Counted from the first letter of the stretch, positions 11,320-24,300 are shown. The stretch is 64,000 nucleotides of DNA from Marsupella aquatica (GCA_973895155.1 OZ316891.1:19034001-19098000); one strand, 5' to 3'. The notes: a model not told the origin generated them from the letters alone. Translations and numbers: made by a program.

Positions 11320-11735
11320 ACACTCTCCCTGCAACTTTGCACATTCATTTCCAGTTGCTGGACTACGCCCCATAGCACCCGACTACCCGGCCGCCTCACT
11401 TCCACTTGGACAACAGTCCCGCACGACAATAGTATGCAGCGTACTGGCATTGGGGTCGACAGTAGAGATATGTGGCCATTTCAACTCTACCATGAGGGTT
11501 GTACCACAGGCCTGCAAATCATGTACACAGACACCTACAACTTTGCACATTCCTAGAAATCCAGTTCTTGGTCGTACCACGCACCACAGTGCCCGACTAC
11601 CCAGCCGCCTCACTTGCATTCGACAACAGTTAGGCACAATAATAGTGTGCAGCTCATTGGCATTGGGCTAGTACATATATGTGTCCATCCATGAGGGTTC
11701 TAGTCCAGGCCTCTAAATCATCTACACTGTCTACC
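11320..11735 (+). repeat. ~207-bp direct repeat, 2 diverged copies
   Basis: The landmark 'caactttgcacattc' occurs at 11331 and 11538. The copies share 'cccgactaccc', 'gccgcctcactt', 'caacagt', 'ggcattggg', 'catgagggtt' and 'aggcct' in the same order. Confidence 0.8.
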
Positions 11736-12152
11736 GCAATTAGTGTGACTAGTGTAGTCACGCTAATTGCATAGCTCTTAAATTTTTCTCGATCACATGA
11801 AATAATGAGTTACATTAATTCGAGTCACATGAAATAGTGGTACATTAATATTGGTGTAACTCTAGTTGCAGTTTACATCAAGTCACACTAATTGATGTCA
11901 TATATTACTTCAAGTGCTCGATTGAGCTTCATTAAATTTAACAACAAAATTCTTTCACCCAGCAGCTTCAGGAGACCATTTGTGGAAGCAAACAATGACT
12001 TGGAGAATTGATTCAACCCAATCACTTTTGTTACAATTACTGCCAATGCTAGCTGTTCAATAAAATTAAATATCGAGTGCACGGAGGATCACAACACACA
12101 GCAGAGGAGGATGTAAAACTACAGACGGTCAATAGCACAGCCGGCAGGACAA

Positions 12153-12212
12153 CCTTATTTGGAGACATAGGGATGGGAGAAGCCTTGTTTGGAGACATAG
12201 GGATGGGAGAAG
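12153..12212 (+). repeat. 30-bp tandem repeat, 2 copies
   Basis: Near-identical units at 12153-12182 and 12183-12212, each starting with ccttrtttgg and containing gacatagggatgggaga. Confidence 0.9.
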
Positions 12213-14413
12213 GCCAGACAATTGCTCCAAACCTCGGGTCAATTTTAGGATAGAGCGCTATGGCAGGAAAAGCATTGTAGGGAAGTAGGCAAATGAACTT
12301 CTCTCAGCCTGACTTGTCTTCAGAAATTGATCTGACACCAGTTATTAAATAGTGCAGAGTTCTCATTGTCATTAATGTTGAATATTGCAATCATGACACC
12401 AGTCTTCAAATATTGCAGGGTTCTCACTGTCAACTATCTTGAAAATTGCAATCATGCTCATGTCTGTGAATATTGTCGTCTTCGATTGTTCTTTTTTCAT
12501 AACTTTCATAAGCCAGTAAAGAGTGCTTTCATAAGCATGTAAACAGTGTGGTATCCTGTTTGCTCAGATTGTTCTTTTCTCACAACTTTCATAAGCCTGT
12601 GGTATGTTGTGCTATCTTGTCTTCTCAGATAGTAGTAGGCTATTCGCGGACACCATAATTGCTCACTCACACAAATTGAGGTGAACAGTGTGATATACTA
12701 TGACGACATCTGCAATATCTTCTAAAGTCAAATGTAAAATTCCCTTTTCTAGAGTGGTCGTCAATCACACGTATGACAATAGATGCTGTGCTGTTGTTTC
12801 AGATATAGATATGGAGATCTACTGGTGACCAGTTGTAGAAAAATCTTAGTTCTCTTCAGGTGACTATCGCAGAACCTACTTAGGAAAAACGATTAATATA
12901 TAGTAGCACAATTAGTGGTTGGTTCTCATTATGGTCTAGCTGTGACAGCATTCGCTCATTTGTGTCTCCCGTGTACAGGACATTCACTTCGTGGGATGTG
13001 TTTACACAGGTACGCAGCAGCCAGCTAGGTAACCCAGTCACGAGAGATACTACCAAGAACAATGAACAAGATTGTTTGGTTTTAGAATCTTAGTCCAGGT
13101 TTTGCACAAAATGTTAAGATCTGGCCCTTATGACTCTCATTACAAGAAGCCAGAGCTTGTTGCCACAGCGGCACCAGAGGTCGACACAGTACCGACGGAG
13201 TTCTACTTGTTAGATCAGGTACAGAATTTGCACCCTACATTCACCACCCCATGTTGACTAGCGAAGCCAAAAATTAATAATTGGAAGATGGAATCTCACG
13301 GCTCATTAACATGGGCATCTCGTAAGAGCTCTGTTGATATATCCAATAACATAAGATGGAAACCAATCCCTTGCTTGTCCCGAGAAACAACCTAGAATAG
13401 CAGCACAAACAAGAATGGATGGCTTAGATGTGACAACCACGTTTTCTCGAAACGTACAAAACTGCTCGACCTAATGACTTTGCTCATCCATCAATGAAAA
13501 GTTTACAGGACTTCAGCCTTCTGTCCAATAGACACGAGCAGATTGTCGAGATATCAGCACGGTCTCCAATATCCGTCCTCCAATATCAGGGAAACTGTCC
13601 CCACAGAAACGCGCATTCTTCATGTTAATTGGACAACGTCAAAACGGCAGCTTATAATTGATGGACTGAAGTGAAATTGGAGACTGGAATTCACCTCTCA
13701 TGCTTATTACACAGGCCAAAACGGCAGGTTATAACTGATGGACTTCAATGAAATTGGGAGACTAGGATTCACCTCGGCCTACAAAAACAAGTACATCAAG
13801 CGAGTCCGAAGTCGTTGAAGAGAACCAACGGAAAAAAGAAAAGAAAAAGTGCTGGGGAGATGCAAAATCGTTACAGCCTTCACTGGAGCAAGAACACTGA
13901 CAGTCTTGAGAACTCGTATTTAGAACGGTAAGGGTCCAAGACTTACTCAAAAGCCAGTGAGCTAGATGCGAATCCTAGACGGTACAGACAAGTCTTGCCA
14001 CTAACCAGAAGAAATACTTGGCGCGTCCGATAGGACGCAACTCACGCGAAGCAAGTGAAACATATCCTTCAACGTCGGAATCAGCGAGTTTAAATTCAGA
14101 TATCCACTGATTACCAAAATATGTACAGGTCTGCATGAGATGGGTCACGTCATGCTTTTGCTATGATTCACCGAGGACTCAGTCCAACCTGGAATCTATT
14201 TCCTGAAATATTCGGGCCCATAAGAATAACACATCTACCTTGCAATGAATCAATGCCACCATGTGCAGTTCATTCGTTGCCTGCCACCATGGTTGTAAAA
14301 GCTTACAATATACAGATCTAACACAGAAACCCTTGCACTCCAAGGGTTTATGATCAAGTCAAGGGCTCCTCCTGTGATCCAGAATTAAAGTAACCCCAAA
14401 CCCCAAAACCAAA

Positions 14414-15544
14414 TCAGGCTTGGGGTGTGTCTACGGTATTCGGATACTCTAGCTTGATATCCAGAGTCCGGAATTCATCATCAAATTCTTCGGCCAGTGC
14501 CACATTCTGAAGTTCTTGGCTGTACTCCTGATAAGCGGGCTTGACCCGTCGAACTGGGACGGTCACCGAGTACACGGTACCTAGAGCTGGATCGGAAGAG
14601 ACAGTCAACTGCACTTTATCCTCTGATTCTATTTCCACGAAGTCTGACAGAGCACCGACGATGTTGTTGACTATCTTCCTCTTGGCATCATCGTTCACGG
14701 AGCACCGATCGGAGATGAGAATCATCTTGAGCCGTTGCTTTGCAATGTCTGCATTGGATGAGGTCTTGCGCTTCACAGGTGGAAACAAGATGCTCCAGGC
14801 CAAAGCCAACCTCTCGAAGAAATTGAGCTCCCCTTCGCCGCCGCTGCTGGTGTCCGCCGAGAGCAGGTCGCGCGCCTGCTCTGCAAAAAAATCGAAAGAA
14901 GGTTCATTTAGCTCGTCTCGCTTGTTCAGTGCGCGTCCCCTTATCGGATCCTCCACCACTCTTCTGTAGCTCGCTCTCGATGCTGTAAATTGGACGACCA
15001 AACCTTGCCTCCTGCAAGACTTCGGCTGATAATCAAATGAAACACGACGCAAACACTGGTACTCCTGCGTAGAATTCAACAAATGCAATTCAGCGCCGCT
15101 TTTAGGGCAATGCAGGAGAAAACCTCGTCCACCCACTTAGGGCGGCAAGAAGCTCGGAAACGAAGTCGAAAGACCATCCGGTCTTTTCCATGGCATAGGA
15201 GCAAACATAGCCATGAGAGCATAATCAGTACGATATCGTTAGAGAGGCACCACAAGAGAAGAAGGGACCGAATCACCGGGCAATTCTCATCTCATCTTTC
15301 TTCCTTTTAGCCATGTTTTCACATTCATGATTCCAGGTTCATCACACACCTTGACCGGAGTCACGGCTGAGAAAAAGGCTGCTGGTGTGGCGGACCCCCC
15401 TGTGCTAATGCTGCTGCTGCTGGCGCAGCTCGCTCTCCCTGAGAACAAACTTCTTGGCGCCGTTGTTGTTGTTGTGGAACAGAACAACAAGGCTGACGCC
15501 GTGGCTCCACTCTGCTGCACCGTTGTGGCCATAAGGCCACTCAT
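14414..15544 (-). CDS. MINE1: Chloroplast division-site factor MinE
   Basis: Exon 1 is 15544-15350 (65 residues) and exon 2 is 15064-14414, giving 281 residues; the donor is AAG|GTGTGT and the acceptor ttctacgcag. The Ser/Thr/Ala-rich leader is a plausible transit peptide. The MinE domain is complete: membrane-targeting helix NFFERLALAW (about 146-155), anti-MinCD region AKQRLKMILISDR (173-185) and the dimerisation domain with AKRKIVNNI, DFVEIES, VQLTVSSD and YSVTVPVRRVKP (to about 241). The family stimulates the MinD ATPase and positions the FtsZ ring at mid-plastid. A 123-base stretch (14881-15003) between GTTTGG and ttttttgcag could be spliced in frame, giving 240 residues, closer to known plant MinE lengths. 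The 5' exon is assigned by splice fit and composition, less certain than exon 2. Confidence 0.9.
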
Positions 15545-15614
15545 CCTTCTTGTTGCAATCAATCAGGACCCAGCCACAAAAAGGCAAAGATATAACGCAA
15601 AATATATCTGCAAT

Positions 15615-15770
15615 CCGTCAATTCGTGTGTGCGCTTCGGTACTGCAAATCAGGGATCTGCACCCCACGACACGAATGCGCGTTTTTTGTGCCCTTCGGTA
15701 CTGCAAATCACAGCTCTGCACCCACAATACGAGATGAGGCGTTCAGGTGCACTTCGGCACGAGAAATCAC
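15615..15770 (+). repeat. 59-bp tandem repeat upstream of MinE
   Basis: The core cttcggtactgcaaatc starts at 15634 and 15693, and a diverged cttcggcacgagaaatc at 15752, exactly 59 bases apart each time. It lies 70-230 bases upstream of the MinE start on the opposite strand, so it falls in its promoter or 5'UTR. Confidence 0.85.
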
Positions 15771-18175
15771 ATCACAGCACGTCTCATCCGAAGGAATCGT
15801 TTCGATGAATGCCTGTCGCTCGTTTGCTAGCTCGTCCCTCTCTTTGCTCGACCTCGGCCTCGACCCTTCTTCACGCCTTCGGCATCAAGTTCTTCGACAA
15901 ATCGTCGATACTGATGTTCCGTTCCTTTCCTCTTCTTCGTCGTCCCTCCAAAGAAGGGCTTCTGTCTTTGCGTCGTCCCTAGAGTACTGTAGAGTCCCGG
16001 TCCCTAACTAACCCTGGTTCAGTACAATAATACAGTCCAGTGTGGGCAACAGACAGGATCACAGAACACTACACTATGGTAGCGAAGATTTACTTAACCT
16101 GCGGTTACCAGTCCAGACTCTGGACGACGGAGACCACTGCCCATAAATGTGGTACGGAATATACATTATGGGTGTGCAGTTATTTCTGGAGTTCCTTGTA
16201 TTTCCATAATCTCTTGTCCTAAAACCAACCAGTGATTGTGGTCACTTTTTTTACGAGGCATTCATGTAGTGGGATTTTAGTCTGAGCCTTGCTCCTACAA
16301 TGCTCAGACAAAAGTTTCCTCACTGCTGCTTTTCAAGATTTTTCACTTTCTGGTCACATTGCTGCCAACTAGTAACCCCCTACCCAGACCATCATTACCT
16401 ATACATAGTTCTGGTTGACACCTTGCAAATCATTTCAGTGGCAATTTGCAAACAGTTTCTTTGCTTTTTGTGGAGACACATGTGCACCTAGAGTGACTGC
16501 CCAAGTGGATAAGTTTTTTTCTGTTAGAGACAGTTTTATATGTAAATTTTGGACATTCATGTATAAGATAGTGTTTTGGGCAGGAGTCTTTTCATGTATA
16601 AGATAGTGTTTTGGGCAGGAGTCTTTTAGTTTGTAAGGTTCCTACAGGCCATGCAATGACCTGCCATTTTGGTTTGATATGGCATAACGTGTATGCTTGG
16701 TTTGTGGGGCAAGTGGGACCAGAATGTATGTATGTGAATGGTCGACTTATTTTCAATGTGCAATAAAGGGGGGCTCGGACCTGCATCTGTTAAATTAAGG
16801 TTGTGATGTCCACGATGTTACCTTACTGTACAAGATAGTGTTATCACCCAAAATGCATATTGGGTGCCAAATTTGAGAGAAAATAGAGTGAGTCAGTGTG
16901 CATCGGCTAGGACGGACATCAAGCACTTTCGTATAGTTCTGTTCTGTACAGTCTAATAATGTTTTTACCCTTGCCTTTAATTAAAGTAGGATAGATTGGT
17001 AATGTCGATACGTGGCGCCCCAGGATGTGGACAACCACCAACCAGTTCGTGGCATGGTGAGCTTTCTAAGATTTGGGTATTTGGCAATGTGTGACATTAA
17101 AAAACAAGCTTTACATCTATCCCAACGGTGTAGTTGGAGTTCAAAGGCTCATCTGTAAAGTACCGTCCAGCACTATAAAAAAAAAAAACAGACTTGTAAT
17201 ACATGCTCCGATGGATCAGAATTCTTGATCTTGCAACTCAGATGGACATAGCAGCTTTTGACAAACCCAAAACTGTGGTTTACATAAATATAATACTATT
17301 TGAATTCAAAGTAATGTTTGAAAACTGCCTATCTGGGTTGCTTTGGTCTATCCAAGTTCATTGTCAAACATTGTGATCCATTTGGACTTGGTTTTCAAAC
17401 AAAGAGAAGATTATGAGAATAAATTGTTTCTTTGGCTGAATGTTTGGGGACATCAAAATAGGACATATACCATGTAGGACACCCTTGCATGCCGTGATAA
17501 CCCTAGTTTGTTTGTTTTTTTTAATCAATGAATGCAGCCACATTTTGATGTGTGATTACCAGCACGTAATGTTTGGGCGCCCAGGTGTCTCAAGATGGGA
17601 GCATCACTGACATCCACGGCGTTTGGCGAGAGTGGGGGTGGGCAATGCTACAGCACTTCCAAACTTGCCACTTCTGGCACGCAGTAGGCATTTTGGGGAA
17701 TGCTGGGCTCCAGGATTTCAATTTACAGGGCTCTTAGAGTATGGGAAAACTGGTTTTGGAGCCAGTCACACTAAAGTTGTCCCCTGCCAGACATTCCCCA
17801 TGACTTGTGGGAATGCTGCCATCTCTAGGGCACCCTCCTCATTAGCACTGGCACCAAACAAAAAACTAAGAGTGGTCTTGTGAACGAGAAGTGAGTTACA
17901 CTGGTTGTCTTACACGCAGTGTAAATGGGATCGTGATTACGGAGTAAAATGTAATCTCCCTTGTCAACGAGAGGTGAAGCTACTTGTCTTTACATGTAAG
18001 GAAGTAACGCTTATTCTGTTCTTGTGAACGAGAAGCAAAGTCGGTTTTGTGTTCAGCGATGGCTTGCCAACAAGTGTTCAGCGATGGCTTTCCTTGTTGA
18101 CGTGGTTGGTTAATGAGCGAGGACGAAATTTGATTTCCCAGCTGCGATCTATGCGAAGCTCCATTCCTTTGACCA

Positions 18176-18178
<3 letters not shown>
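15771..18178. other. Intergenic between MinE and the ELIP-type gene
   Basis: No supported gene. The two flanking genes are divergent, so both promoters should lie here. A 35-bp tandem duplication is listed separately. Confidence 0.5.
16558..16627 (+). repeat. Perfect 35-bp tandem duplication
   Basis: The unit starting catgtataagatagtgt occupies 16558-16592 and again 16593-16627 with no mismatch seen. A related fragment (caagatagtgtt) lies near 16830. Confidence 0.95.

Positions 18179-18222
<44 letters not shown>
18179..18222 (+). repeat. (TC)n microsatellite
   Basis: About 22 uninterrupted TC units, 74 bases before the chosen ATG of the ELIP-type gene. It probably lies in the 5'UTR, a common position for pyrimidine tracts in plants. 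Confidence 0.95.
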
Positions 18223-18224
<2 letters not shown>

Positions 18225-18295
18225 GATTGTAAAGAACAACTCTCTCCCTCACTCTATCTCCGTCCCTCTGTGTCTTCGATTTCAATTTATTGTCG

Positions 18296-20224
18296 ATGTC
18301 CGTGATGGCGAGTGCTCGCTGTGCCACATCGACTGCTTCGGGCGTCGTGGGATTATGCGGACAAGGGTTTCATTCACAGCAATGGTCGGCAAATTCTTCG
18401 TCGCGGAGTTCTGTGTTTGGCCGGACGCTTTCGCCCGCTGTTGCTGGAGCTCCTCGACGCGTCCGTGCCTCTCCGTCGTCTCTGATTTGCGTCGCAGTGG
18501 TACGTGTCTCGTCTCTTCATCTCCGTGCTCTCCGAATCTGCACCTGGAATTGTTCAGGAGGCTTCAATTTACGTCCAGTGGTTTGTGGTTCGGAAGGGCA
18601 ATTATAGTGGTGTGGTTTCTCCAATACTGCAGACCACATAGAGCCGTCCGATTGTCCCAGCATGTGGTGGGCAAGCTTGTCCTGAAATTTTATGCAATCG
18701 TTTTAGAATTGGAGCTGAGTGATGGGTTCAGGAGCGAGGTAGGCAGGCGAAACTTGGGTCCCGATGGGTTTGAACATTTGGGTTCTGATGAACTTCTCTT
18801 AGACATGAGGTAAGGGATGAGCAGAGTTGAACAGCGAGAGGGAAAGAAGGCAGGTAGAGAGCAAAAATTGCGGCTGGATGGGTTGGAACAAGTTGTTTTT
18901 AATTCATTTCTCTTAGACCTGAAGGTGAGGGATGGACAGAGGGGAACAGCAAGAGGGAAAGCAGAAGGTAGCAGGCAAATTTTGTTGCGTGGCTGGGTGA
19001 CATGAAATTCTCTCACACATAAATGTGAGGATGGGCAGAGGGGAATAGCAAGAGGGAAAGCAGGCAGGCGGCCAGGGAAACAATTTGGGGCTGGCTTGGT
19101 TTGCAAAAATAATTTAGTTAGGACAGAGTGCGAGCTTTTCTATCCGTGATAATGATATTAGCATGGCTGGGTGATATGAGTGCAGACATGGTGGTCAGAC
19201 GCTTCTAGAGAAATCCTCCCAGATTGGAAGGTGAAGTTAATCAAAAGCTTTTGAGCTCAAGTTCTTCTTGTTTTTGTAATTTTATTAAAATTTCCAATTG
19301 ACAAATGTGTTCGTCAGAGCCAACAGATTTGAAAGAACATAATATGCTGTTTTTTCCGTTATCACAGACAATAGGACTCTGCTCTGTGATTAATCTACAC
19401 TGTTCTCTTAACTATAAAGCCAATATGGAAATGTCATATTTCTTGCATGTGATCATGGTTGACATGTTTGCCTTTGCGATTTGCCTACCTAGTGTCATTT
19501 TCGTTTGCTGTTTCTGCCATTAATCCTCAGCATAGAATGACTCGGTACAGTTCAAGAAGTCATTTGCAACAATAAGGCTACTAGTAAATGCGAATACCTG
19601 TTTAAGCATAACATGATGGTTTGCAACATGGTTTACAGAAAGTACAACATTCGAGGTTTGAGAAGTTGGACACAACCCAGTCTACAGATGCCGCTTCGCA
19701 GGGGTCTAAGGACGTCACGGTGTGGGAAAACTTGAAGTCTGGTGCCCATAGTTTGTTTTCTGCTGGATTTACTCCAGAAGTCGTGATAGGACGAACTGCT
19801 ATGTTGGGTTTCCTTTCGGCTACTACCGTGGAATTTGAGACGGGTAAAAGTGTATTGCAGCAGTTGACGTTCAGGTTAGTTTATTTGAAACCTCTCGTGG
19901 TCTACCTAAGGATATCCGGGATAGCTCCGTTGATCATTTGGTCTTTGTTGTAATTCTTGGTAGTGTATTTTTATAGAAGTTTCTTTGATGACATTATATT
20001 GACCTCCTGTTTCCATGTGCAGGGGTGACATTTTTGCAATAGTAGTGGCAGTTGGAGTGCTGCTAATGTCTCTGCGAAGAAAGGATGAAGATGGGTCAGT
20101 TGCAACATTCAATCCGTCTGGAATGTTCACTCCAACTGCAGAACGTCTAAATGGTCAAGCTGCTATGCTGGGCTTTGCTCTGCTGGTGGTCATAGAGTCA
20201 GCAAAAGGCAGTGCTTTGTTTTAA
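18296..20224 (+). CDS. ELIP: ELIP-type three-helix LHC-like protein, plastid
   Basis: Exons 18296-18499, 19639-19874 and 20023-20224 give 213 residues (donors GTG|GTACGT and CAG|GTTAGT; acceptors gtttacag and catgtgcag). Residues 1-68 form a Ser/Ala/Arg-rich transit peptide. Helix I (about 112-137) carries the LHC motif E-V-V-I-G-R-T-A-M-L-G-F. Helix II is IFAIVVAVGVLLMSL (150-164). Helix III (about 187-208) has E-R-L-N-G-Q-A-A-M-L-G-F. Helix order and motif placement in I and III are those of early light-induced proteins, thylakoid photoprotective pigment binders induced by high light or desiccation. In helix III the Arg of the usual E-x3-G-R pair is Gln. A stress-enhanced protein (SEP/LIL) subclass is the main alternative. 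The gene converges with IspE on its right. Confidence 0.85.
18735..19075 (+). repeat. ~100-113-bp diverged tandem repeats in intron 1 of the ELIP-type gene
   Basis: Motifs of the form 'gagggatg.acagagg.gaacagcaagaggg' recur near 18812, 18925 and 19024. They alternate with 'ttctcttagac' or similar and 'aaa.ttg.ggctgg'. About three to four copies of unequal length. Confidence 0.75.
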
Positions 20225-21391
20225 GTGCCGAGAGATAGACCCAATCTGCAGAAAGTGGCATCCTTCGTGCGTTGTAATTATCTACCATGTACTAGTACCC
20301 TTGTAATCTAGAGTCACAAATTTGTATGTACGATGTGAGTGTCGATTAGGAGAATTGTATGCAACTGGACACCTTGACTCATCTGCAATTGGCTATCAGG
20401 AACTTATCCAGATATTGTCCAAACGGTGAGTGTAGACATTTCCGTTTCATTGACATTAACATTGAAACCCAGTAGAAGTCAATTTTGAATAGATTGACGA
20501 GTAACACTCTATTCGTGTTATGAAGAACTGATTTGTGCAAATGCTACGCTAGAAGCAGGAAGAAGTATCTAATTCACCTTCTGATATATGGTCCTGAAGT
20601 ATTCCAGACTGTCTCATGATCATGGTACTAGGAGCTTGGTCGGTAATTGTATCCTACAGAACAGATCCTGGTCAGACAGGCTTAAAAAGTTGGGTACGAC
20701 TGTTCTCCTTTTCGCATTGAGGAATGGTTTTAACAAGCGGATTCTTTAGGCGAGATATTTGGTTCCTGTAACTGCCACTCGCTTTATATCAAGTTACCTG
20801 CCTGTCTTAGAATTGTAATGGACTGGTGTGGTTGGATGTAGTTGACAAGCTCCACATTATTGGCTTTCAGTGGTCTATATAGTTCAAACATGTCCTTTCC
20901 AACCTCAAGGCAGTCTTTACTTGTGATTTGGAACCTGAATAACTCACATACCATGCCTAAAACTTCAATTTGAAAGCTAGGAGCAGTGGTGGACATGCTG
21001 ACTGAGTATTTCCCTGTTCCAATAATAGCCACTGAAACTTTTATTCGAAGCTGAGGTTCACCAGCTTTCCAATCAATTCCTCAAGATCCTTGAGGTACTT
21101 ATCACATTGCTCACAACTCGGGGCATATATTATTGCCCTTTACAAGCAGCTATGTCAACTGGGGCGTCTCTAGCGAATACTGGGATTTGAATATCGTTTC
21201 CTCTTCCTTTTTATGATACACCCCTGTATATCATCTCTCTAAGACTAGGAAATTGTAGTAAGAGATCAAGGCTCCATAAGCCTCTCTAGGTGACAAGTGA
21301 ATACCCATTCCACTCATCACCACGACGTGCAGGTCAATGGATCCACAAAAATACAGCTACACTACTTAGTGTACAAATGTTTAGTGGCAGC
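20225..21391. other. Spacer between two convergent genes
   Basis: Contains the 3' ends of the ELIP-type gene and IspE and no supported coding sequence. Confidence 0.5.
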
Positions 21392-24300
21392 TCATTCCTC
21401 GTCGCCTGATCTTGGTTGCTCGTACCACTCATTCTCCTTTCGAGTCAAGAAGTAGGCTTCTGCAAAAGTAGACAAATGGAACCAAATATCAGGCGAGAAA
21501 CAACCATTGGCAGCACCAGCTTATCTAAGATACTCTGAAAACGAAAGCACCATGTCGTTTCAGCCTACCGTCTCTTACGACAGTGGTGGCAGTGAAAGAA
21601 ATTCTCCACTGCCTTTGACTTTGGAACTTTATTAAGGCCGTGTACTGACACCTCAGCACACTATGAAGTAATTGAACGTTTCGTCTTTGAAGTACTTACC
21701 GGAAATGAAAACGCTACTGTATTGTTCTTCATCATAAAGGAAGGGTGGCGGCTCCACATCACCGACACCCACAATGGTACTTCCACTATCAACATCCAGT
21801 GCAAGAGCTTATCTTCAGAAACCTTGTACGAAGTGCCCAAAGGTTGGTGAATTCCAGGAGCTACAATCATCCTGTGTTCCTTGCCTCCTATCTGTGCCTT
21901 AATTTAATAGTTGCACAAAGCAAGATTCATAAATCAACTATAAGGTACACAAAAGCTCATCGGAAAGACGGAGATCTGACCTTCCAGTCATGAAAACAGC
22001 TTGGTAGCGACCACGTGATGCAGCTGATATCCGTTCTTTGAGCTGCTTCAGAGTTGGCAATACTTGAAATGCCGGGGCTTCTGATGATGCCGCAATGCAG
22101 AATATGAGACAACGCAGTTCACAACGAAGCTACATAGTTGACCTCATAAATAAATCTCTCAACTACACTGGAATTGAGTGAAAGGCGACCGGATATATAC
22201 CCAAGTCGTTAATGCACAAACTTTGCGAGATTCCATTCTTCATTACATTGTCGAGCAGCTCCTCAGGATCAGTCTGGCTGGAGTCACTGAGTTTGAAGTT
22301 CTGCACGGAGAAGCAACACAGAACACATGAATTCTGCAGCTGACCGTTTTCAAAAATATTGGACACTGTTACAAATTTCCTATTCACTTGACCTAAAAGA
22401 GCTGAAATTAGCCCATGAACAATGATCTCCCCTGGGCATGAAGACGTGAGCGCGCAGACAGAGAGGCCAATGGTGGAAGGGGATCGTTGGCAAGCTACAT
22501 GTACCTAAAGTGTGGGTGCTGTAGCGGAGCAGCATTGACAAACAAAAGGTTTCGTATCCAACTAGGGGATACGGTACAGATACTCCCAGAGACAAGATGT
22601 CAACTCGTTCAAGGGAATCATAAAGGAAACGCATACTAGGGTCCCGAAAGATTTCAGGTGCAAAGAACAATCACTTACTCTCAAGAGGGGCGACTCCACA
22701 CACAAGCGATTATTTTCCTTGACCTCGGCACCGAATATTTTTCTAGCATTAGAAATCCGCTACAGCCCTCTACTCATCACTTGTTTCTCTTTCTAGGTGC
22801 TTGTAGAAACAAACCTTGAAGATCTCCGGAGTAGAACACTCCTCTGGGGGTTTCATTAGTACCATAGGAGTTGATGAGTTGAAGGGAGAAGGGATGTCCC
22901 TTACCACCTGAAAAGTCCGCTCAAAGCTGTCAGCTCATGTGTACTCCTACCAACAGTTAGTCAGCCATTGAAAGGATATCATCAGAGTTTCAGCTTGTAG
23001 TTGGGACTCTATCATCTCACTGATATGTAGTCAACTATTTGCATTATCAGTAGGAGAAAAAAAACTGTACTTGTAACTGAATGAAGGGCCAATAGCCCGG
23101 AGTTCTGGTGCATAACAGTTTAAAACCCTACCTCTCCTCTGCCTGTGCAATAGGCAGCTCCCTTAGAGAAGAATACTGGAATATCTGACCCAATTTCGCC
23201 TGACCATTCCTGTAGTTCCTGTTCAGTTGCCAGATGGCCGCACAGTTGATTTGCAGCCCACAATGCCGTTGCCGCATTTCCACTACCACCACCTAGACCT
23301 GCTCCAGTGGGCACTCTCTTGTCTAGATGAATCTGCACGAGCGTAAGTAATTATAAAGTATCATTTCCATCAGATATTGGCACCTGGACTTTGAATTGTC
23401 TTACCCATTATCACTGACGATAAGTTTATTAAACTTTACCCATGTCTTTCATATAAGTAAAACCTGAAAGGAAGAATTAGAATATAAAAAAATGTTTGCA
23501 CAACTGATGTTAATCCCCGACTGAGACGGATGAGCTAGTACCCAAAAGTAGGTGCTAGCGCCTGTCTTCTTTCGATACAAGTTGAGAGCCTTGATGATCT
23601 GCAAAATTGAGGGAAAGAAAGCAATTGTATAAACAAAATGAACCCACTTTTGATGACGTTGTGTAACGTTTCCTTCATGAACATTCACTGTTTACAATAC
23701 CAAGGAAATCAGTGTGTTTGGATATGAGTCCCTGAATCTGAGAAGCCCAAAAACTACCACAACAAAAAACGGTAGAGGGGTGTCTGGAAAGATATCTTAG
23801 CAGTATCGCATTAACCATGCCGTAAGTAACGAAGAGTTTACCAGATTTTTCTCGTCCAGTGGAACACCGGAGGCGTTTGTAGTGAGGGAATCCTTTGTTT
23901 TTGAAGGTGAAATTGAAAACTTGATGACGTCTCCCAGGCTGATAACCTGGTCAAGCACGGCTGAGAGCACTGAGAGCACTCCCCTTCATCCAAAATCTCT
24001 CTGGATCAGGAACACACAGAAAAGACTAACGAAATTATAAAGGGCTTGATTGAATGCATTCAGATATAAAAGCTTACATGAAACAGAGAGGCAAGGTCGT
24101 GGTATCCATCTGGTCTCTTATTTGTGACTCTCAGAAATACATTGATCTGCAGGATTTTAAGGCAGAAAAATCAGTTAGTCCGACAGAGACGAAGCCAATC
24201 ATGTAGGAGTAGGCAATTGAGAGGGATTTCGAGTACATGCGTCTGCGACGGCCGAACAATAAAATCTTGCAGCGACTCCACTTACAACTAGTCAACAACG

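Larger units (their letters stand above)
10581..14413. other. Intergenic, repeat-bearing; no gene seen
   Basis: No supported coding region between the germin-like gene and MinE. Several small diverged duplications are listed separately. A further pair of ~78-bp units starts with catgttaatt at 13621 and catgcttatt at 13699, and a ~70-bp pair (gttctca..tcaatcatg) lies at about 12355-12460. Confidence 0.5.

Noticed and set aside
11320-11735. CRISPR-like array
   Set aside because: Only two long diverged copies; the host is eukaryotic and there are no regular short spacers.
14541-14969. 142-codon open frame on the + strand
   Set aside because: Exact antisense of the MinE coding exon; no domain.
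15327-15737. 136-codon + strand frame
   Set aside because: Antisense to the MinE transit-peptide exon, then runs into the 59-bp array.
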